Shown here piece by piece: positions 35,222-46,820 of a stretch of 64,000 nucleotides of DNA. Both the position numbers and the translations under genes were made by a program. Numbering within the stretch: the first letter of the stretch is position 1; every line of letters begins with the position of its first letter. The notes under the pieces were generated by a model. It saw only the letters and a program-made list of their open reading frames with translations. It ran no database searches and was not told the DNA's origin. The DNA is from Streptomyces sp. B1I3. Its GTDB lineage: Bacteria > Actinomycetota > Actinomycetes > Streptomycetales > Streptomycetaceae. The stretch covers positions 620,001-684,000 of the forward strand of contig NZ_JAUSYD010000001.1 in assembly GCF_030816615.1 (NCBI RefSeq), in the 5' to 3' direction.

Positions 35222-35899
35222 ATGACTGATCAGCGGTGGGTGGGTGTACGTCAGCGGGTCGAGGCGGCGGGTGCAGGGCCTGGGGGCGGCGAGGTGTTCG
35301 GGGCTTTGGGGCACAAGTGGGTCGTGGAGGAGCCGCTCACCCGGGGCGAGCTTGCCGAACTCGAGGCTCAGATAGGCGTACGGCTACCGGAGGAGTACAG
35401 GGCCTTCCTGCTCCACGTGGGCGCGGGCGGCTCCGGCCCGGCGTACGGCCTGTTCCCGGTTCGGCGCATGCAAGGCCGCTGGCGTTGGGAAGGCGACGGC
35501 GCGGACCTGGCCGACCTGTCCAGGCTTGCCGAGCCGTTCCCCGACCAGGGCCCGGACCCGAAGCTGCTCGACGACCTCCTTGCCCAACGCCCCGAGGAAG
35601 AGGGCTTCGACGACATTGAGGACTTCGACGACGCCATCGAGGCATGGGACGAGCGGTGGGAGACCGTCATGTTCTCCCCTGAGCGCACCGCCGGCGCCAT
35701 CGTGATCTCCCACCTGGGCTGCGCCCAGAGGGAGTGGCTGATCATCAGCGGCAGCCACCGCGGCACGATCTGGTCCGACTGCCGGGTGGACGACGTCGAC
35801 CTCGCGCCACTCCTCGACGACGACGCCATGCCGGTGAGGTTCGCCCGCTGGTACACCGACTGGCTGGAGGAAGCCGAGCGCACAGCCCTGTCGGCGTAG
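35222..35899 (+). CDS. SMI1/KNR4 (SUKH)-family protein
   Basis: 225 residues. LTRGELAELEAQIGVRLPEE and YRAFLLHVGAGGSGPAYGLF are a textbook SUKH-1 start; WLIISGSHRGTIWSD carries the conserved G-x-x-W strand near the C-terminus. Probable immunity or interaction protein; partner unknown. ATG at 35222, 127 bases after the MITE, which may influence its promoter. Confidence 0.87.
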   Translation: MTDQRWVGVRQRVEAAGAGPGGGEVFGALGHKWVVEEPLTRGELAELEAQIGVRLPEEYRAFLLHVGAGGSGPAYGLFPVRRMQGRWRWEGDGADLADLSRLAEPFPDQGPDPKLLDDLLAQRPEEEGFDDIEDFDDAIEAWDERWETVMFSPERTAGAIVISHLGCAQREWLIISGSHRGTIWSDCRVDDVDLAPLLDDDAMPVRFARWYTDWLEEAERTALSA

Positions 35900-35974
35900 G
35901 CAAGTCGCCCTGTGCTGTTGAGCCTGTCCGGGCCGCTTTCCTTCGGACGGGCGGCCTGGGTCAACGCGAGCCGG

Positions 35975-36199
35975 CTACACCTCGCCGGTGGCGAACAGCT
36001 CGAGGTGCCCGCACTTGGGGCAGCGGAACGCCTCTATCTGCCGCCGGGGCCGGCCCATCCGCTTGGCGCCCCCGAAGACCCCCCGTTCCAACGCGCCCTC
36101 GATCCAGCGCGCGTACCCGCGCGAGTGCTCGCCGGCGTCCTCGATGAACCCATCCATCAGGCCGACGGTGCCGCAATCGGTGCAGGTGTAGTTGTTCAT
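35975..36199 (-). CDS. small double zinc-ribbon protein
   Basis: 74 residues with CTDCG near the start and CPKCGHLELF near the end, a split zinc ribbon (two CxxC). The middle is helical and basic (GAKRMGRPRRQ). ATG at 36197-36199. Possibly nucleic-acid binding; no family name was recognised. Confidence 0.7.
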   Translation of the reverse strand: MNNYTCTDCGTVGLMDGFIEDAGEHSRGYARWIEGALERGVFGGAKRMGRPRRQIEAFRCPKCGHLELFATGEV

Positions 36200-36319
36200 C
36201 CCGCGAGTGTAGGAAACGGTGCGTCCGAATACCGTCTGACTCTTCGGCTGCTGCCCGTCGCAGCGCTCTCGACTGTTCACCGGACACCTCAGCGACAGCC
36301 AGAACTCGAGGCGGTAAGG

Positions 36320-36430
36320 TCAGCGGCGAGGCACAGCCGAATTGATTGACGCCAACAGGGTGGCCCATAGGGGCAGTTCGCGCCTGTCATCCATCAGGCG
36401 CTGGTGGACGTCGATCAGTTCGCGGTACGT
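36320..36430 (-). pseudogene. 3' fragment of an unknown gene
   Basis: The minus frame ends LTYRELIDVHQRLMDDRREL, PLWATLLASINSAVPRR, stop. Composition is protein-like, but upstream codons turn low-complexity and no start is seen. Family not recognised. Confidence 0.35.
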
Positions 36431-36846
36431 GAGCTGCGGCTCGGCGGCGGGTGTGGGTGGCCTCGTCGGCCGCTTCCTTCTGCAGCTACCGGGCGCGGAT
36501 GAGCGCCGCGTACGTCCGGATGCGGCACCGACAGTCATCCATCGCCCCTCTCCCGGCCGACGGCCGGCGGGCCACCGTCAGGGGGCAGATCGCCGGACTC
36601 GCGCGTGACGACAGGGACGTCGTGGAGGTCCTGCACCCGGGCCGGCCCGCCCGACGCCGAGTACCCGGGCCGGCCCGACACCGAGCAACTGCTGGACGAC
36701 CGTCCTCGCAGTGGCCGACCTCGTCGCGCTGGAGTGATTACTCAAAGACACTGTCCTCGGATGCCGGACGGACTCCCTGGTGCTCGCCGGATCCTTGGGG
36801 GCCGTACGTAGGATTACGGCACAGTCGAAGTACAGGGGCAGGTCAG

Positions 36847-37314
36847 GTGGCAGGGCGGCGCAAGGACAGCAAGGGCGGCAGGGGCAGCAGGGGCAACAGG
36901 GGCAACAGGGGCAACAGGGGCAACAACCGTAAGGAGAACTGTGGCGACGCGTGCGCCGACAGCTGCTTCTGGAGCCGTACGTGTTGCCCCGACATGTGGG
37001 TCGCCCTCCTCCTCGCCGCTGTCCTGTCTCGAGGAGCCGACCCTTCGCAGTCCGGGGGTGAGGATCGGGCGGCCCCCCGCCCGGACGGCCGGGCGGCGGG
37101 CGCGCTGTACGAGGTGGTCCGGCGCTACCGGACGAGGGTCAGTCCACTGCTGCCCGCGTGCTGTCCGTACACGCCGAGCTGCTCCACCTGCGCCGTCAAG
37201 GCGCTGCACCGGCATGGTGCGCTCCGTGGTGGCCGGCTGGTCCTGGCGCGTCTTCTGCGGTGCCGGCCGGGAGCCGCCCGGCGGCGGGGCTTCCACGATC
37301 CGGTTCCCGCCTGA
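36847..37314 (+). CDS. yidD: YidD-family membrane protein insertion factor, N-terminally extended
   Basis: 155 residues from GTG 36847 (AGGGG upstream). The C-terminal half is YidD: LYEVVRRYRTRVSPLLPACC, PYTPSCSTCAVKALHRHGAL, RGGRLVLARLLRC and HDPVP. YidD assists YidC and is usually about 70-90 residues beside rnpA and yidC. Here it is isolated and carries an extension with four RGN repeats and a Cys-rich segment (CGDACADSC, CC). It looks like a secondary copy. Confidence 0.8.
   Translation: MAGRRKDSKGGRGSRGNRGNRGNRGNNRKENCGDACADSCFWSRTCCPDMWVALLLAAVLSRGADPSQSGGEDRAAPRPDGRAAGALYEVVRRYRTRVSPLLPACCPYTPSCSTCAVKALHRHGALRGGRLVLARLLRCRPGAARRRGFHDPVPA
36883..36927 (+). repeat. 9-bp tandem repeat encoding Arg-Gly-Asn
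   Basis: Units of AGGGGCAAC (first one AGGGGCAGC) repeat about five times in frame inside the yidD extension. Confidence 0.7.
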
Positions 37315-38245
37315 CGGACGGTCCCAAGACCAGGTGCCATGACCTCGTGTCATGACGAGTAGCGCGACGATTCTCGCGCTCCTCCGGACCACGGCCAGTC
37401 CCCCCACGAGCCACAGCACGGAGAGCCCGCCGAGCGCCCGCCAGGACCACGTCCGGCCGGTCCGTCCCATGCGATGCTCCCGGTGGCTACATCCGTCCGG
37501 GACGCCCTACCCAGCAGCCGGGCCACACAACCGCACGGGCTTGCGAAATATCCTGGCAGGCCGGCTCCCGGCGCCTGCACCGGGAGCGCTCCCGCGGTGC
37601 AGCCGATCGGCGGCCGCACCGAGCAGCACGCCCGCCGGTCACGACGCCACCGGCCCCGTCGCGACCGGATCGCCGCACGCGCGTCGAACCATGCACGTGT
37701 CACTTTCCGTCAACACCGGGACGCGTGCAGGCAAGGCGCGCCGCCTTCCGGCTCCGGGCCCGCGCACACCGCCGACTCCACGCACGCCATCGCACTTCGC
37801 CATGACCACTCCCCCTCCCCCATCTTCCCTGCCAGGCGCTTCATCCCCTTACCGACTCACGCCACTGTCCGGCGACGGCACCGGTCACGATCCGTGCGGG
37901 CTTACCCACGGAGGTGGACCGCACCGGTGCGCCGTCTCACACAGGGCGCCTTCTGTGTCACCGAACGTAAGAACTCAGGATGTGGCGGGCCGGCGCGGCA
38001 GCAGCCACCGACGCGCGCACGCGAACGGTCCGGGACCGCTGCCGCGCACCCCCGCAGGGCGTTCATGCCGTGGCCGCGAAGGCATCGCTCCACCGCCCGG
38101 AACCGCCGCTCCGACGTGCGCAACCCACCCCTTCGACATCGGCAACTGCAGTCGTCCGGGCCCTCGTTCAACGTGTGGCCGCGTTAACGCGCTCGTAAGG
38201 CAGTTGTGATGCAAGTCTTGACAGGTGCCTATCATCACGTCACCT
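37315..38245. other. long intergenic region before the cellulolytic locus
   Basis: About 930 bases with only weak open frames. A minus-strand frame at 37350-37470 (MGRTGRTWSWRALGGLSVLW) could encode a small membrane peptide, but it then runs on through the yidD region and is not supported. The right end holds the promoter of the xylanase gene (TTGTGA/TATCAT-like boxes near 38204-38235, poorly spaced). Confidence 0.35.
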
Positions 38246-38259
38246 TGGGAGCGCTCCCA
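38246..38259. promoter_or_regulatory. CebR operator
   Basis: A perfect 14-bp palindrome TGGGAGCGCTCCCA, the known CebR-binding sequence that represses cellulose-utilisation genes until cello-oligosaccharides appear. It lies about 130 bases upstream of the xylanase ATG. Confidence 0.92.
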
Positions 38260-38262
38260 TAG

Positions 38263-39921
<1,659 letters not shown>

Positions 39922-39922
39922 C

Positions 39923-39941
39923 CGGCCGGCCAGACCGGCCG
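39923..39941 (+). terminator. short hairpin between GH10 and GH48 genes
   Basis: CGGCCGG-N5-CGGCCG type stem with CCAGA loop directly after the xylanase stop; weak terminator or processing/attenuation hairpin. The downstream gene has no CebR box of its own. Confidence 0.4.
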
Positions 39942-40035
39942 CACCGCCTTCCGCTCGCCGCCACGCTTTCCCCCTCGACCTCCGCCCCCTTCTTCACCCC
40001 CTCCTTCCCCCAACGACCCCGCCAATGGAGGATTT

Positions 40036-42837
40036 GTGTCGATATCACGTAGAACTTTCAGTAGCGCGCTGGGCGGCAGCCTGCTCGCCGTGGGTATGGC
40101 GCAGGGCACCGCCGTCGCCAAGCCCGCGTCGCCTGCGGCCGGCACCGGTGCCCGCGCGGCCGCGGCCGACGACCCGTACACCCAGGCCTTCCTCACCCAG
40201 TACGGCAAGATCAAAGCGTCCGCCAACGGCTACTTCAGTCCGGAGGGTCTGCCCTACCACTCGGTCGAGACCCTGATGGTCGAGGCCCCCGACCACGGCC
40301 ACCAGACCACATCGGAGGCCGTCAGCTTCTGGATGTGGCTGGAGGCCGCGTACGGCAGGGTGACCGGGAACTGGGCGCCCTTCAACGCTGCCTGGGCTGT
40401 CGCTGAGAAGACCATCATTCCCCAGCACGCGGACCAGTCGACCGCCGGCTCCTACAACCCGTCGGCTCCCGCGACCTACGCCCCGGAGCATCCGCTGCCC
40501 AGCGGCTACCCCTCCGCCCTGGACGGCACGGTCAAGGTCGGCACGGACCCGCTCGCCACCGAACTCGCCGCGTCCTACGGGACGATGGACGTCTACGGCA
40601 TGCACTGGTTGATGGACCTGGACAACGTCTACGGCTACGGCAACAAGCCGGGCACCGGTGGCGAGTCAGGGCCGGGCGCCGGGGCCTCTTTCATCAACTC
40701 CTACCAGCGCGGTGCGCAGGAATCGGTGTGGGAGACGGTCCCGCAGCCCACCACGGACCTGTTCAAGTACGGCGGTCCCAACGGATATCTGGATCTGTTC
40801 GTCGACGACGCCAGTTACGCCAAGCAGTGGAAGTACACCAACGCGCCGGACGCCGATGCCCGCGCGGTGCAGGCTGCCTACTGGGCGTACCGCTGGGCCT
40901 CCGCCCAGGGCAAGGCCGGCGAGGTCGCGGCCTCGGTCGCGAAGGCCGCCAAGATGGGCGACTACCTCCGCTATGCCATGTTCGACAAGTACTTCAAGCG
41001 GGTCGGCGACTGCACCGACCCCGCCTCCTGCCCGGCCGCCACGGGCCGTGACTCCCAGCACTACCTGCTGTCCTGGTACTACGCCTGGGGCGGCGCCGCA
41101 GCGGGCAGCGGCGGCGGCTGGGCCTGGCGCATCGGTGACGGTGCCTCCCACCAGGGCTACCAGAACCCGCTGTCGGCCTGGGCGCTTTCCAACGTGCCGG
41201 CGCTGACCCCCAAGTCGGCGACGGCCAGGGGCGACTGGTCCAAGAGCCTGACCCGGCAGCTGGAGTTCCTGACCTGGCTGCAGTCCAGCGAGGGTGCCTT
41301 CGCGGGCGGCTGCACCAACAGCTGGGAGGGCAGGTACAGCAAGCCTCCGGCCGGAACGCCCACCTTCTACGGCATGGCCTACGACTGGCAGCCGGTCTAC
41401 CACGACCCGCCGAGCAACAACTGGTTCGGCTTCCAGGCCTGGGGCATGGAGCGCCTCGCCGCGTACTACCACGAAACAGGCAACGCGACCGCCAAGGCGG
41501 TGCTGTCCAAGTGGGTCGCCTGGGCCTCGTCCGAGACGACGGTGGGCGCCGACGGCAGCTTCCGCTTCCCGTCCACGCTCAACTGGACGGGGAAACCCGA
41601 CACCTGGAACCCGGCGTCCCCCGGTGGCAACGCGGGTCTGCACGTCACGGTCGTGGACTACGCCAACGACGTCGGTGTGGGCGCCGCGTACGTCAAGACG
41701 CTCACCTACTACGCCGCCAAGTCGGGTGACGAGGATGCCGCGGCGCTGGCCAAGGCGCTGCTGGACGCGATGGCGCTGAACGCCACCGACAAGGGCATCT
41801 CGGTGCCGGAGACCAGGAGGGACTACAACCGCTTCAACGACGAGGTGTACATCCCGGCCGGGTGGTCGGGGACGATGCCGAACGGCGACAGCATCGCGCC
41901 GGGTTCGACGTTCATCGACATCCGCAGCTGGTACAAGGACGACCCGGACTGGCCGAAGGTGCAGGCCTACCTGGACGGCGGCGCGGCCCCCACGTTCACG
42001 TACCACCGGTTCTGGGCGCAGGCCGCCCTCGCGCTGGCCTTCGCCATCTACGCGGAGCTGCTGGTGGAGGGCGGCGGGGGCCCGGGTGGGGACACCGAGG
42101 CGCCGACGGCCCCGGCCGGCCTCACCGTGACCGCGACGACCAGCAGCAGCGTGTCGCTCTCCTGGTCGGCCGCCACCGACAACGTCGCCGTGACCGGCTA
42201 CGACGTCTACCGCAACGGGGTGCTGGCGGGGAACGCCACCACCCGGACGTTCACCGACACGAACCTCGCGGCGGCGACCGGGTACAGCTACGCGGTCGCG
42301 GCACGGGACGCGAGCGGCAACACCTCGGCGCTTTCGGCCGCGGTCACCGCCACCACGAAGAGCGGTGGCTCCACGGGCACCGGCGCGGTGAAGGTCCGGT
42401 ACAGGAACAGCGACTCGTCCCCCGGTGACAACCAGATCAGGCTGGGCCTGCAGGTGCTGAACACGGGCAGCGCCCCGATCGACCTGTCGACGGTCAAGGT
42501 GCGGTACTGGTTCACCTCCGACGGCGGCCCGAGCACCTTCAGCACCTACTGCGACTACGCCGCACTCGGTTCGTCCACCATCACCCATTCGGTGTCGGCC
42601 GTCTCCAGCCCGAAGACGGGTGCCGACCGCTATCTGGAGGTCGGCTTCACCGGCGGTGCCGGCACCTTGGCCGGCGGCGCGTCGACGGGTGAGATCCAGC
42701 TGCGGCTGAACAAGAGCAACTGGTCCAACTTCAACGAGAGCGACGACTACAGCCGCGCCACCAACACCGCGTACGCCGACGCCTCCAAGATCGGGGCCTA
42801 CGTCGCCGGCACCCTCGCCTGGGGGATCGAGCCGTGA
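40036..42837 (+). CDS. GH48 reducing-end cellobiohydrolase, FN3-CBM3
   Basis: 933 residues. The start MSISRRTFSSALGGSLLAVG is a twin-arginine signal. The GH48 domain runs to about 675; HQTTSEAVSFWMWLEA holds the catalytic acid Glu94. FN3 is at about 688-772 (APAGLTVTATTSSSVSLSW) and CBM3 at about 782-933 (VKVRYRNSDSSPGDNQIR). GH48 enzymes release cellobiose from the reducing end. GTG 40036 has GGAGG 4 bases upstream. Middle gene of the cellulolytic set. Confidence 0.95.
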   Translation: MSISRRTFSSALGGSLLAVGMAQGTAVAKPASPAAGTGARAAAADDPYTQAFLTQYGKIKASANGYFSPEGLPYHSVETLMVEAPDHGHQTTSEAVSFWMWLEAAYGRVTGNWAPFNAAWAVAEKTIIPQHADQSTAGSYNPSAPATYAPEHPLPSGYPSALDGTVKVGTDPLATELAASYGTMDVYGMHWLMDLDNVYGYGNKPGTGGESGPGAGASFINSYQRGAQESVWETVPQPTTDLFKYGGPNGYLDLFVDDASYAKQWKYTNAPDADARAVQAAYWAYRWASAQGKAGEVAASVAKAAKMGDYLRYAMFDKYFKRVGDCTDPASCPAATGRDSQHYLLSWYYAWGGAAAGSGGGWAWRIGDGASHQGYQNPLSAWALSNVPALTPKSATARGDWSKSLTRQLEFLTWLQSSEGAFAGGCTNSWEGRYSKPPAGTPTFYGMAYDWQPVYHDPPSNNWFGFQAWGMERLAAYYHETGNATAKAVLSKWVAWASSETTVGADGSFRFPSTLNWTGKPDTWNPASPGGNAGLHVTVVDYANDVGVGAAYVKTLTYYAAKSGDEDAAALAKALLDAMALNATDKGISVPETRRDYNRFNDEVYIPAGWSGTMPNGDSIAPGSTFIDIRSWYKDDPDWPKVQAYLDGGAAPTFTYHRFWAQAALALAFAIYAELLVEGGGGPGGDTEAPTAPAGLTVTATTSSSVSLSWSAATDNVAVTGYDVYRNGVLAGNATTRTFTDTNLAAATGYSYAVAARDASGNTSALSAAVTATTKSGGSTGTGAVKVRYRNSDSSPGDNQIRLGLQVLNTGSAPIDLSTVKVRYWFTSDGGPSTFSTYCDYAALGSSTITHSVSAVSSPKTGADRYLEVGFTGGAGTLAGGASTGEIQLRLNKSNWSNFNESDDYSRATNTAYADASKIGAYVAGTLAWGIEP

Positions 42838-42951
42838 CCCGCATGAGGTTCCCGGCGCCGACCGGAGCTGCTGCGGTGCTCGCACTCCGGCGCCCTGTCC
42901 GCGGGCACCGCCCCGTGACCTGCCGCTGACCGGCCGGCCACCCATCCCACT

Positions 42952-42996
42952 CCCGATGGCGGGGTACCCATCCGCCCCGCGGTACCCGCCATCGGG
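42952..42996 (+). terminator. strong hairpin between GH48 and GH6 genes
   Basis: CCCGATGGCGGGGTACC (42952-42968) pairs with GGTACCCGCCATCGGG (42981-42996), one G unpaired. It lies in a 321-base intergenic stretch that is otherwise empty; the GH6 promoter must follow it or transcription must read through. Confidence 0.65.
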
Positions 42997-43158
42997 GCAA
43001 GACCACCGTCCTCACCGACGCACCGCAGGTCCCGTCCCCACCGACGGCGGCCTGACGGGAGCAGTGAGCCCCGACCGGGCCGCCCGCTCCCGGGACACAC
43101 CCCCACGAACCGTCTGCGGGGAGCACTCGCAGGCGTACGAGAGGAGCACGGAGCCGCA

Positions 43159-45276
43159 ATGAGTACCAGAGGCACCATCATGCACGGGCTGCGCCGGAGG
43201 CTGGCCGCAGTCTCCGCCCTGGCCATGGGCGCGGCGCTGGCCGTCGCCATCCCCACACCCGCCTCGGCGGCGGCACGGGTCGACAACCCCTACGTGGGCG
43301 CCAAGGCATACGTGAATACTGACTGGTCCGCCAAGGCGGCGGCCGAACCGGGCGGCGCCGCCATCGCCGACACGCCGTCCTTCGTCTGGATGGACCGCAT
43401 CGCGGCCATCGAGGGCTCGGCCACGGCGAAGAGCCTGCGGCAGCACCTCGACACGGCACTGGACCAGGGTGCGAACCTGTTCCAGGTCGTCATCTACGAC
43501 CTGCCGGGACGGGACTGCGCCGCACTGGCGTCCAACGGTGAGCTCGGCCCCACCGAGCTCGGCCGCTACAAGAGCGAGTACATCGACCCGATCTCCGACA
43601 TCCTCGCCGACCCGGCGTACGCGAGCCTGCGCATCGTCACGATCATCGAGCCCGACTCGCTGCCCAACATAGTCACCAACGCGGGCGGCACAGCAGGTTC
43701 GACCGACGCCTGCGCGACGATGAAGGCGAATGGCAACTACGAGAAGGGTATCGGCTACGCGCTGCACACTCTCGGCGCCATTCCCAACGTCTACAACTAC
43801 ATCGACGCCGCCCACCACGGCTGGCTGGGCTGGGACACCAACATGGGCCCGGCCGCAACGGAGTTCAAGAAGGCGGCCACGTCCGAGGGCGCGACGGTCG
43901 CCGACGTCTCGGGCTTCATCGTGAACACGGCCAACTACTCGGCGCTCAAGGAGCCGAACTTCAAGATCACCGACTCCGTGAACGGCACCACGGTGCGCCA
44001 GTCCAAGTGGATCGACTGGAACTACTACGCCGATGAGCTGTCGTTCGCCCAGGCGCTGCGCACCAAGCTGGTGGCCGAAGGGTTCAACTCCAACATCGGC
44101 ATGCTGATCGACACGGCCCGCAACGGCTGGGGCGGCTCCCAGCGGCCCACCGCCGCCGGTCCGCTGACCAGCGTGGACACCTACGTGAACGGCGGCCGGG
44201 TCGACCGGCGCATCCACGCGGGCAACTGGTGCAACCAGAGCGGCGCCGGCATCGGCGAGCGTCCCACCACCGCCCCGGAGCCCGGTATCGACGCGTACGT
44301 CTGGGCCAAGCCCCCGGGTGAGTCGGACGGCAACAGCGCCCCCGTCGAGAACGACGAGGGCAAGGGCTTCGACCGGATGTGCGACCCGACGTACACCGGT
44401 AACGGCCGGAACGGCAACAGCATGACCGGCGCACTGCCGAACTCCCCGCTCGCGGGTCACTGGTTCTCCGCGCAGTTCCAGGAGCTGGTGCGCAACGCCT
44501 ACCCGGCGATCGACGGCAACGGCGGCGGTGGCAACGGCGACACCCAGGCGCCGTCCGCCCCGACCGGCGTGACCACGACGGCGAAGACCAGCAGCAGCGT
44601 CTCGCTGTCCTGGACGGCGTCGACCGACAACACCGGCGTGACCGGCTATGACGTGTTCCGCAACGGAGTGAAGGTGGGCTCCTCCGCCACGACCTCGTAC
44701 ACCGACTCGGGCCTGACGGCCTCGACCGCCTACAGCTACACGGTCAAGGCCAAGGACGCCGCCGGTAACGTCTCGGCGGCCTCCAGCGCCCTCTCGGTCA
44801 CCACGTCCGCGGGCGGCGGCACCGGAACGGGCACGCTCAAGGTCCAGTACAAGAACACCGACTCCTCCGCGACCGACAACCAGATCCGGATGGGTCTGCA
44901 GCTGGTCAACACCGGCAGCACCGCGGTGAACCTGTCCACCGTGAAGCTGCGCTACTGGTTCACCCCTGAGGCCGGGGCCTCCACCTTCGGCACCGCGTGC
45001 GACTGGGCGGTCGTCGGCTGCGGGACCCTGACGCACGGGGTGAAGACCGCCGGTTCGGCAGCCGGTGCCAGCCACTACCTCGAGGTCGGCTTCGGCAGCG
45101 GCACCCTCGCCGCCGGCGCCTCCACCGGTGAGATGCAGCTCCGGGTGAACAAGAGCGACTGGTCCAACTTCAACGAGGCGGACGACTACAGCCGTTCGAC
45201 CGGCACGTCGTACGCCGACGCGGCGAAGATCGGCGTGTACGTGGCAGGCGCGCTCTCCTGGGGCACCGCCCCTTGA
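43159..45276 (+). CDS. GH6 exo-cellobiohydrolase, FN3-CBM3
   Basis: 705 residues. The signal peptide ends near residue 38 (PASAAA). In the GH6 domain (about 40-455) VIYDLPGRDCAALASNGE carries the catalytic acid Asp119, and IEPDSLPN the second conserved Asp. Extended loops, as in Cel6B-type exoenzymes, fit the length. FN3 at about 460-545 and CBM3 at about 558-705. It acts from the non-reducing end, complementing GH48. ATG 43159; no CebR box seen immediately upstream. Confidence 0.94.
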   Translation: MSTRGTIMHGLRRRLAAVSALAMGAALAVAIPTPASAAARVDNPYVGAKAYVNTDWSAKAAAEPGGAAIADTPSFVWMDRIAAIEGSATAKSLRQHLDTALDQGANLFQVVIYDLPGRDCAALASNGELGPTELGRYKSEYIDPISDILADPAYASLRIVTIIEPDSLPNIVTNAGGTAGSTDACATMKANGNYEKGIGYALHTLGAIPNVYNYIDAAHHGWLGWDTNMGPAATEFKKAATSEGATVADVSGFIVNTANYSALKEPNFKITDSVNGTTVRQSKWIDWNYYADELSFAQALRTKLVAEGFNSNIGMLIDTARNGWGGSQRPTAAGPLTSVDTYVNGGRVDRRIHAGNWCNQSGAGIGERPTTAPEPGIDAYVWAKPPGESDGNSAPVENDEGKGFDRMCDPTYTGNGRNGNSMTGALPNSPLAGHWFSAQFQELVRNAYPAIDGNGGGGNGDTQAPSAPTGVTTTAKTSSSVSLSWTASTDNTGVTGYDVFRNGVKVGSSATTSYTDSGLTASTAYSYTVKAKDAAGNVSAASSALSVTTSAGGGTGTGTLKVQYKNTDSSATDNQIRMGLQLVNTGSTAVNLSTVKLRYWFTPEAGASTFGTACDWAVVGCGTLTHGVKTAGSAAGASHYLEVGFGSGTLAAGASTGEMQLRVNKSDWSNFNEADDYSRSTGTSYADAAKIGVYVAGALSWGTAP

Positions 45277-45344
45277 TCCTGCCGCCCCCGCCCCCACCGC
45301 CGTACTGACGCGGTGACGGGCCCGGGCCCGGGATCTCATGCGAC

Positions 45345-45376
45345 CCGCCCCCTGCCGGACAGCCGGCAGGGGGCGG
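45345..45376 (+). terminator. hairpin terminator of the cellulolytic locus
   Basis: A 14-bp perfect stem (CCGCCCCCTGCCGG with complement) and a four-base ACAG loop, 68 bases after the GH6 stop. Confidence 0.85.
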
Positions 45377-45785
45377 TGTCATGTTCACGAAGCCGGACCC
45401 CCGATCCTCTGCTGCTGTGTCGTCATGGCGGAGACGCTGGATGCTGGAGCGCGCTCCCGGTCAAGGGCGGTCAGGCAATGCGCGGGTCTTGCCATAACGG
45501 GTGGTGACAGCCCGCTACCGTTCAATGTGTCGCGGCAGCGCCCGACAACAATGCGCTGCTTGTAGCGTGTTCGCGTTCCCCGGGTGTTCTCGATGGAGGG
45601 GTGCGGTCGCTGCGGCAAGCGACGACTCCGCCGTGAACGGCGGTCGCTTGCACCCTCCGCACAGGGCGAGCTGCGTCACCTATGGCCCCTCGAAACTCCG
45701 TTGATGAACGAGGAATCGAAGGTTCGCGCCTGGGCCGGGCAAGTTTGTCAGACAGGCGCGAGATTTCCTTACATAATCCTTGAAT
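45377..45785. other. intergenic region before PNPOx gene
   Basis: No coding signal. A dyad TCGCGCCTG-N20-CAGGCGCGA (45724-45761) with TGTCAGACA inside lies 25 bases upstream of the next start and may be an operator. Confidence 0.45.
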
Positions 45786-46373
45786 ATGGGAAAGACTCAC
45801 GAACGAATCGACGGCCGGTTGCGCACCTTCATAGAGCAGCAGCCGATATTCTTCACCGCGACCGCCCCGCTGGACGGCGACGGCACGGTCAACCTCTCCC
45901 CCAAGGGCCTCAAGGGCTCCTTCGCGGTGCTCGACGAGGAGCGGGTCGCCTATCTCGACTTCGCCGGCAGCACTGCCGAGACCATTGCGCACCTGAGGGA
46001 GAACGGCCGGATCACGGTGATGTGGTGCGCCTTCCAGGGGCCGCCCAACATCGTTCGGGTACACGGCCGGGGCGAGCCCGTCTTCCGTGACGACCCGCGC
46101 TTCAAGACACTGCTCGCACACTTCCCGGGCATCGACCCGGCCCTGCACGGGCTGCGCGCGATCATCGTGGTGACGGCCGAACTCGTCCGTGACTCCTGCG
46201 GATACGCGGTGCCCTTCATGGCGTACGACGAAGATCGCGACCTGCACGGCAAGCGCTTCTCGCGAGAGGACGACGCCTCGCTGAGCGCCTACTTCACCAA
46301 GAAGGAGCACATCGCACAGAGCATCGACGGCCTGCCCGGGCTGCCTCTTCCGCTGCCGCCCGGTGACTTCTGA
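45786..46373 (+). CDS. PNPOx-family flavin-binding protein
   Basis: 195 residues: IFFTATAPLDGDGTVNLSPK, VAYLDFAGSTAETIAHLREN and RITVMWCAFQGPPNIVRVHG are typical of the PNPOx-like split-barrel group. The KEHIAQSIDGLPGLP tail also belongs to this group. ATG 45786 or TTG 45780; no strong RBS. It probably uses FMN or F420 as reductase. Monocistronic. Confidence 0.87.
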   Translation: MGKTHERIDGRLRTFIEQQPIFFTATAPLDGDGTVNLSPKGLKGSFAVLDEERVAYLDFAGSTAETIAHLRENGRITVMWCAFQGPPNIVRVHGRGEPVFRDDPRFKTLLAHFPGIDPALHGLRAIIVVTAELVRDSCGYAVPFMAYDEDRDLHGKRFSREDDASLSAYFTKKEHIAQSIDGLPGLPLPLPPGDF

Positions 46374-46820
46374 GCAACGGCACCTCCTCCTGCGGCGGCT
46401 GCCCTGGCCGTCGTACCTGCCGTTGGCGCGCTCCCTACCTTCCTGCCGGCCATGCCACTGGACGGTAACGGCCCGCCGAGCCGGACCGGATGGCCACCAC
46501 CGGCGGGGCGTCCTCCATCCCGCCCAGACGGCTCCCGCACAGCCCACCCGCCCCTTTGCTTCTTGTCCTGCCCTGCAGCAACACCCCCTCGTGGCAGCCC
46601 TGTTCGCGATCACCGGATCCGCGAAGTCGGCCGAAGAGGCCGAGGCGGAGCTGAAGGCGTACAGCGAGACCATCGGCTAGGACTCGTCCGGGCGATACGG
46701 CGTCGCCTGATGATGAGGGATGAGACATCGTGATGCGGCACGCCCGGGCGGGCCGCATCAGCGAGGAAGCCGATGTCGACGCGGAGGCTGGGGCGATACC
46801 TCCGCGTCGGAGCGGTCGTC
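46374..46820. other. intergenic region with a possible gene tail
   Basis: At 46570-46680 a plus frame ends HPLVAALFAITGSAKSAEEA, EAELKAYSETIG, stop, which looks like the C-terminus of a lost gene. Otherwise empty. Confidence 0.35.

Noticed and set aside
36883..36927. Short direct repeats as a possible CRISPR array
   Set aside because: Nine-base units with no spacers, in frame inside the yidD extension; a coding microsatellite.
43012..45339. Long minus-strand frame opposite the GH6 gene
   Set aside because: Shadow of a confidently identified GH6-FN3-CBM3 gene.
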